Shown here one piece after another: positions 61,771 to 64,000 of a stretch of DNA of 64,000 bases (positions are counted from its first letter, which is position 1; each line of letters starts with the position of its first letter). The notes under the pieces are model-generated. The model saw nothing but the letters and a program-made list of their open reading frames with translations, did no database searches and was not told the DNA's origin. The stretch covers positions 511,227 to 575,226 of the forward strand of contig NZ_MAYT01000001.1 in assembly GCF_001685015.1 (NCBI RefSeq). Direction: 5' to 3'. Made by a program: the position numbers and the translations under genes. The stretch comes from Pseudobacillus wudalianchiensis. GTDB lineage: Bacteria > Bacillota > Bacilli > Bacillales > Domibacillaceae.

Positions 61771-62766
61771 ATGGCTGAAAATCGCCACTCTGCGATAGGA
61801 TTAAGTGACAATATGGTATTGGAAATGTATAAAACAATGCTGCTCGCCCGCAGGATTGATGAACGGATGTGGCTGTTGAACCGTTCAGGGAAAATTCCTT
61901 TCGTGATTTCCTGCCAGGGACAGGAAGCCGCACAAGTAGGAGCAGCGTTTGCTCTTGATAAACAAAAGGATTATGTGCTGCCTTATTATCGAGATATGGG
62001 TGTTGTGTTAACATTTGGAATGACAACAACGGACATTATGCTTTCAGGCTTTGCGAAAGCGGAGGATCCGAGCTCGGGCGGCCGGCAAATGCCTGGCCAT
62101 TTCGGTCAAAAGAAAAATCGAATTGTAACAGGATCTTCTCCTGTTACGACACAGGTGCCACACGCCGTCGGAATTGCATTAGGCGGAAAAATGAGGAAGG
62201 AAGATATCGTTACGTTCGTTACATTTGGAGAAGGTTCTTCTAACCAAGGTGATTTCCATGAGGGAGCGAATTTTGCGGGTGTCCATAAGCTTCCTGTTAT
62301 TTTTATGTGCGAAAATAACAAATATGCGATTTCCGTGCCAGTAGAAAAGCAGTTATCATGCGAAAATGTTGCGGATCGGGCACAAGGATATGGCATGCCG
62401 GGTTTCACCATTAACGGGAATGATCCAATAGAAGTCTATAAATATGTAAAAGAGGCTGCAGACCGGGCTAGACGCGGAGAAGGGCCTACGTTAATTGAGA
62501 CAGTATCCTACCGCTTAACTGCTCACTCATCGGATGATGATGATCGTACGTATCGTTCACCAGATGAAGTAGAAAAAGCAAAGTCAAACGATCCAATTAT
62601 TACGTTTAGTCAGTACTTGAAAGAAACTGGTGTACTAAATGATGAACTTGAGAAAGAAATAAATGACCGCATTATGAAAGAAGTCAATGAAGCGACCGAT
62701 TATGCCGAAAATGCGCCATATGCAAAACCGGAAGATGCCTTGACTTACGTGTATGCAGAAGAGTAA
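61771..62766 (+). CDS. bkdAA: Branched-chain keto-acid dehydrogenase E1 alpha
   Basis: E1 decarboxylates branched 2-keto acids with thiamine diphosphate. The TPP-binding region runs FGEGSSNQGDFHEGANFA to ENNKYAIS; the phosphorylation-loop region SYRLTAHSSDDDDRTYR is typical. It has 331 residues. It pairs with bkdAB, which follows after 15 bases. Confidence 0.95.
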   Translation: MAENRHSAIGLSDNMVLEMYKTMLLARRIDERMWLLNRSGKIPFVISCQGQEAAQVGAAFALDKQKDYVLPYYRDMGVVLTFGMTTTDIMLSGFAKAEDPSSGGRQMPGHFGQKKNRIVTGSSPVTTQVPHAVGIALGGKMRKEDIVTFVTFGEGSSNQGDFHEGANFAGVHKLPVIFMCENNKYAISVPVEKQLSCENVADRAQGYGMPGFTINGNDPIEVYKYVKEAADRARRGEGPTLIETVSYRLTAHSSDDDDRTYRSPDEVEKAKSNDPIITFSQYLKETGVLNDELEKEINDRIMKEVNEATDYAENAPYAKPEDALTYVYAEE

Positions 62767-62781
62767 TAGGGGGGAAAGAGG

Positions 62782-63765
62782 ATGCCGATAATTTCTTATA
62801 TAGATGCTGTGACAATGGCAATGCGTGAAGAAATGGAACGGGATCCGAGAGTATTTGTTCTCGGGGAAGATGTAGGAAAAAAGGGCGGTGTCTTTAAAGC
62901 AACGGCAGGCTTATATGATCGATTTGGCGAAGAGCGTGTAATGGATACTCCACTGGCAGAATCGGCTATTGCCGGAGTTGGCATTGGGGCAGCGATGTAT
63001 GGCATGCGGCCGATTGCTGAAATGCAGTTTGCTGACTTCATTATGCCGGCAGTGAACCAAATTATTTCAGAGGCAGCGCGTATTCGTTACCGCTCGAACA
63101 ATGATTGGAGCTGTCCAATTGTAATCCGGGCCCCATATGGCGGCGGAGTACACGGAGCTCTCTATCATTCTCAGTCAGTGGAAGCGGTGTTTGCTAATCA
63201 GCCTGGCTTAAAGATCGTCATGCCTTCCACACCTTATGATGTAAAAGGTTTGTTAAAAGCAGCCATTCGTGATGAGGATCCAGTTTTATTTTTTGAACAT
63301 AAGCGTGCCTACCGTTTAATTAAAGGGGAGGTACCGACTGAAGATTACGTACTTCCAATCGGCAAAGCTGATACTAAGCGCAAAGGGGAAGACTTGACAG
63401 TCATTACATATGGGCTGTGTGTCCACTTTGCCATGCAGGCAGCAGAGAGGTTAGCGAAGGATGGAATTGAAACAGAGATACTCGACCTGCGCACCGTTTA
63501 TCCACTTGATAAAGAAGCTATCTGTGAAGCGGCAAAGAAAACAGGAAAAGTTTTACTTGTAACAGAAGATAATAAAGAAGGCAGCATCATGAGTGAGGTA
63601 GCGGCGATTATTGCTGAAAACTGCTTGTTTGATCTGGATGCGCCTATTAAGCGGCTGGCAGGGCCAGATGTACCGGCCATGCCTTATGCACCAACAATGG
63701 AAAAGTTTTTCATGATCAATCCTGATAAAGTCGAAAAAGCAATGCGGGAATTGGCCGAGTTTTAA
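62782..63765 (+). CDS. bkdAB: Branched-chain keto-acid dehydrogenase E1 beta
   Basis: The partner subunit completes the TPP site: LGEDVGKKGGVFKAT, DTPLAESAIAGVGIGAAM and AEMQFADFIMPAVNQI. The C-terminal transketolase domain has ITYGLCVHFAMQAAE and EDNKEGSIMSEV. It has 327 residues. The ATG follows GGGGGGAAAGAGG. Confidence 0.95.
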   Translation: MPIISYIDAVTMAMREEMERDPRVFVLGEDVGKKGGVFKATAGLYDRFGEERVMDTPLAESAIAGVGIGAAMYGMRPIAEMQFADFIMPAVNQIISEAARIRYRSNNDWSCPIVIRAPYGGGVHGALYHSQSVEAVFANQPGLKIVMPSTPYDVKGLLKAAIRDEDPVLFFEHKRAYRLIKGEVPTEDYVLPIGKADTKRKGEDLTVITYGLCVHFAMQAAERLAKDGIETEILDLRTVYPLDKEAICEAAKKTGKVLLVTEDNKEGSIMSEVAAIIAENCLFDLDAPIKRLAGPDVPAMPYAPTMEKFFMINPDKVEKAMRELAEF

Positions 63766-63793
63766 AATAGGTAGATAGAGAGGAGGCTTTTTT

Positions 63794-64000
63794 GTGACAA
63801 TAGAAAAAGTAACGATGCCTCAGCTTGGAGAAAGTGTCACCGAAGGCACCATTAGTAAATGGCTTGTCCAGGCGGGGGATCATGTCAATAAATATGATCC
63901 GATTGCTGAAGTGATGACAGATAAAGTAAATGCGGAAGTGCCTTCTTCTTTTACGGGTACGATAAAAGAACTGATCGCTGCGGAAGGAGATACACTCGAA
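63794..64000 (+). CDS. bkdB: BCKDH E2 (lipoamide acyltransferase), partial
   Basis: The gene runs off the window after 69 codons. The visible part is a lipoyl domain (MPQLGESVTEGTISKW, then the lipoylated Lys in VMTDKVNAEVPSS). E2 moves the acyl group from E1 to CoA. The GTG at 63794 follows GAGGAGG. It lies 28 bases after bkdAB in the same operon. Confidence 0.92.
   Translation, partial: MTIEKVTMPQLGESVTEGTISKWLVQAGDHVNKYDPIAEVMTDKVNAEVPSSFTGTIKELIAAEGDTLE

Overview
The window is chromosomal DNA of an endospore-forming member of the Bacillaceae; I cannot fix the genus. The evidence is Bacillus-type gene order (comG, yqhG-yqhH, gcvT-gcvPA-gcvPB, yqhL, lipM, yqhO-P-Q-R, aroQ, yqhT, efp, spoIIIAA-AH, accBC, yqhY, nusB, folD, xseAB, ispA, dxs, tlyA-like, ahrC, recN, spoIVB, spo0A, yqiK, bkdR, bkd operon), strong AGGAGG ribosome sites, frequent TTG/GTG starts, and sporulation genes. 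No rRNA, tRNA or CRISPR array was seen.

Positions 1-14715 are an AT-rich accessory stretch. It holds scattered small lipoproteins, small membrane proteins and short unknown genes, many followed by their own hairpin terminator. Between them lie decayed genes and mobile-element relics: two remnants of one insertion-element protein, a 785-bp segment bounded by 48-bp inverted repeats, a 185-bp direct repeat pair, and two copies of an element carrying GTGCCAMACATGTTGAA units. The one large intact gene is a SEFIR-domain protein of a family described as single-gene phage defence. This stretch ends abruptly inside comGA, of which only the last ~110 codons remain.

Positions 14717-34700 are core. comGB-comGG (pseudopilus for DNA uptake) and yqzE are intact although comGA is not. 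Then come the yqhG-yqhH pair on the minus strand, a tandem glycine riboswitch controlling the glycine-cleavage genes, a rhodanese, octanoyltransferase LipM, a class II (B12-dependent) ribonucleotide reductase behind two NrdR boxes, a patatin-like lipase, the yqhP/yqhQ/yqhR membrane genes, type II dehydroquinase, an Xaa-Pro peptidase and EF-P.

Positions 34700-56400 hold the complete spoIIIA operon (mother-cell-to-forespore channel; spoIIIAD seems to start with AUU), accBC for malonyl-CoA, yqhY, nusB, folD, exonuclease VII, the isoprenoid genes ispA and dxs, an S4/FtsJ RNA methyltransferase, ahrC, recN, an mgtC-family gene, spoIVB and spo0A with 0A boxes and a sigma-H-like promoter, then a glycerophosphodiesterase and yqzF.

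Positions 56529-64000 are the branched-chain amino-acid catabolic cluster: the activator BkdR, a sigma-54 promoter, leucine dehydrogenase, then the branched-chain keto-acid dehydrogenase subunits (lpdV, bkdAA, bkdAB, start of bkdB). The ptb gene of the B. subtilis operon is absent, and buk is replaced by an intact 139-codon gene that resembles only the front of butyrate kinase. Branched acyl-CoA made here would therefore go to fatty-acid priming rather than acyl-phosphate and ATP, unless ptb and buk lie elsewhere.
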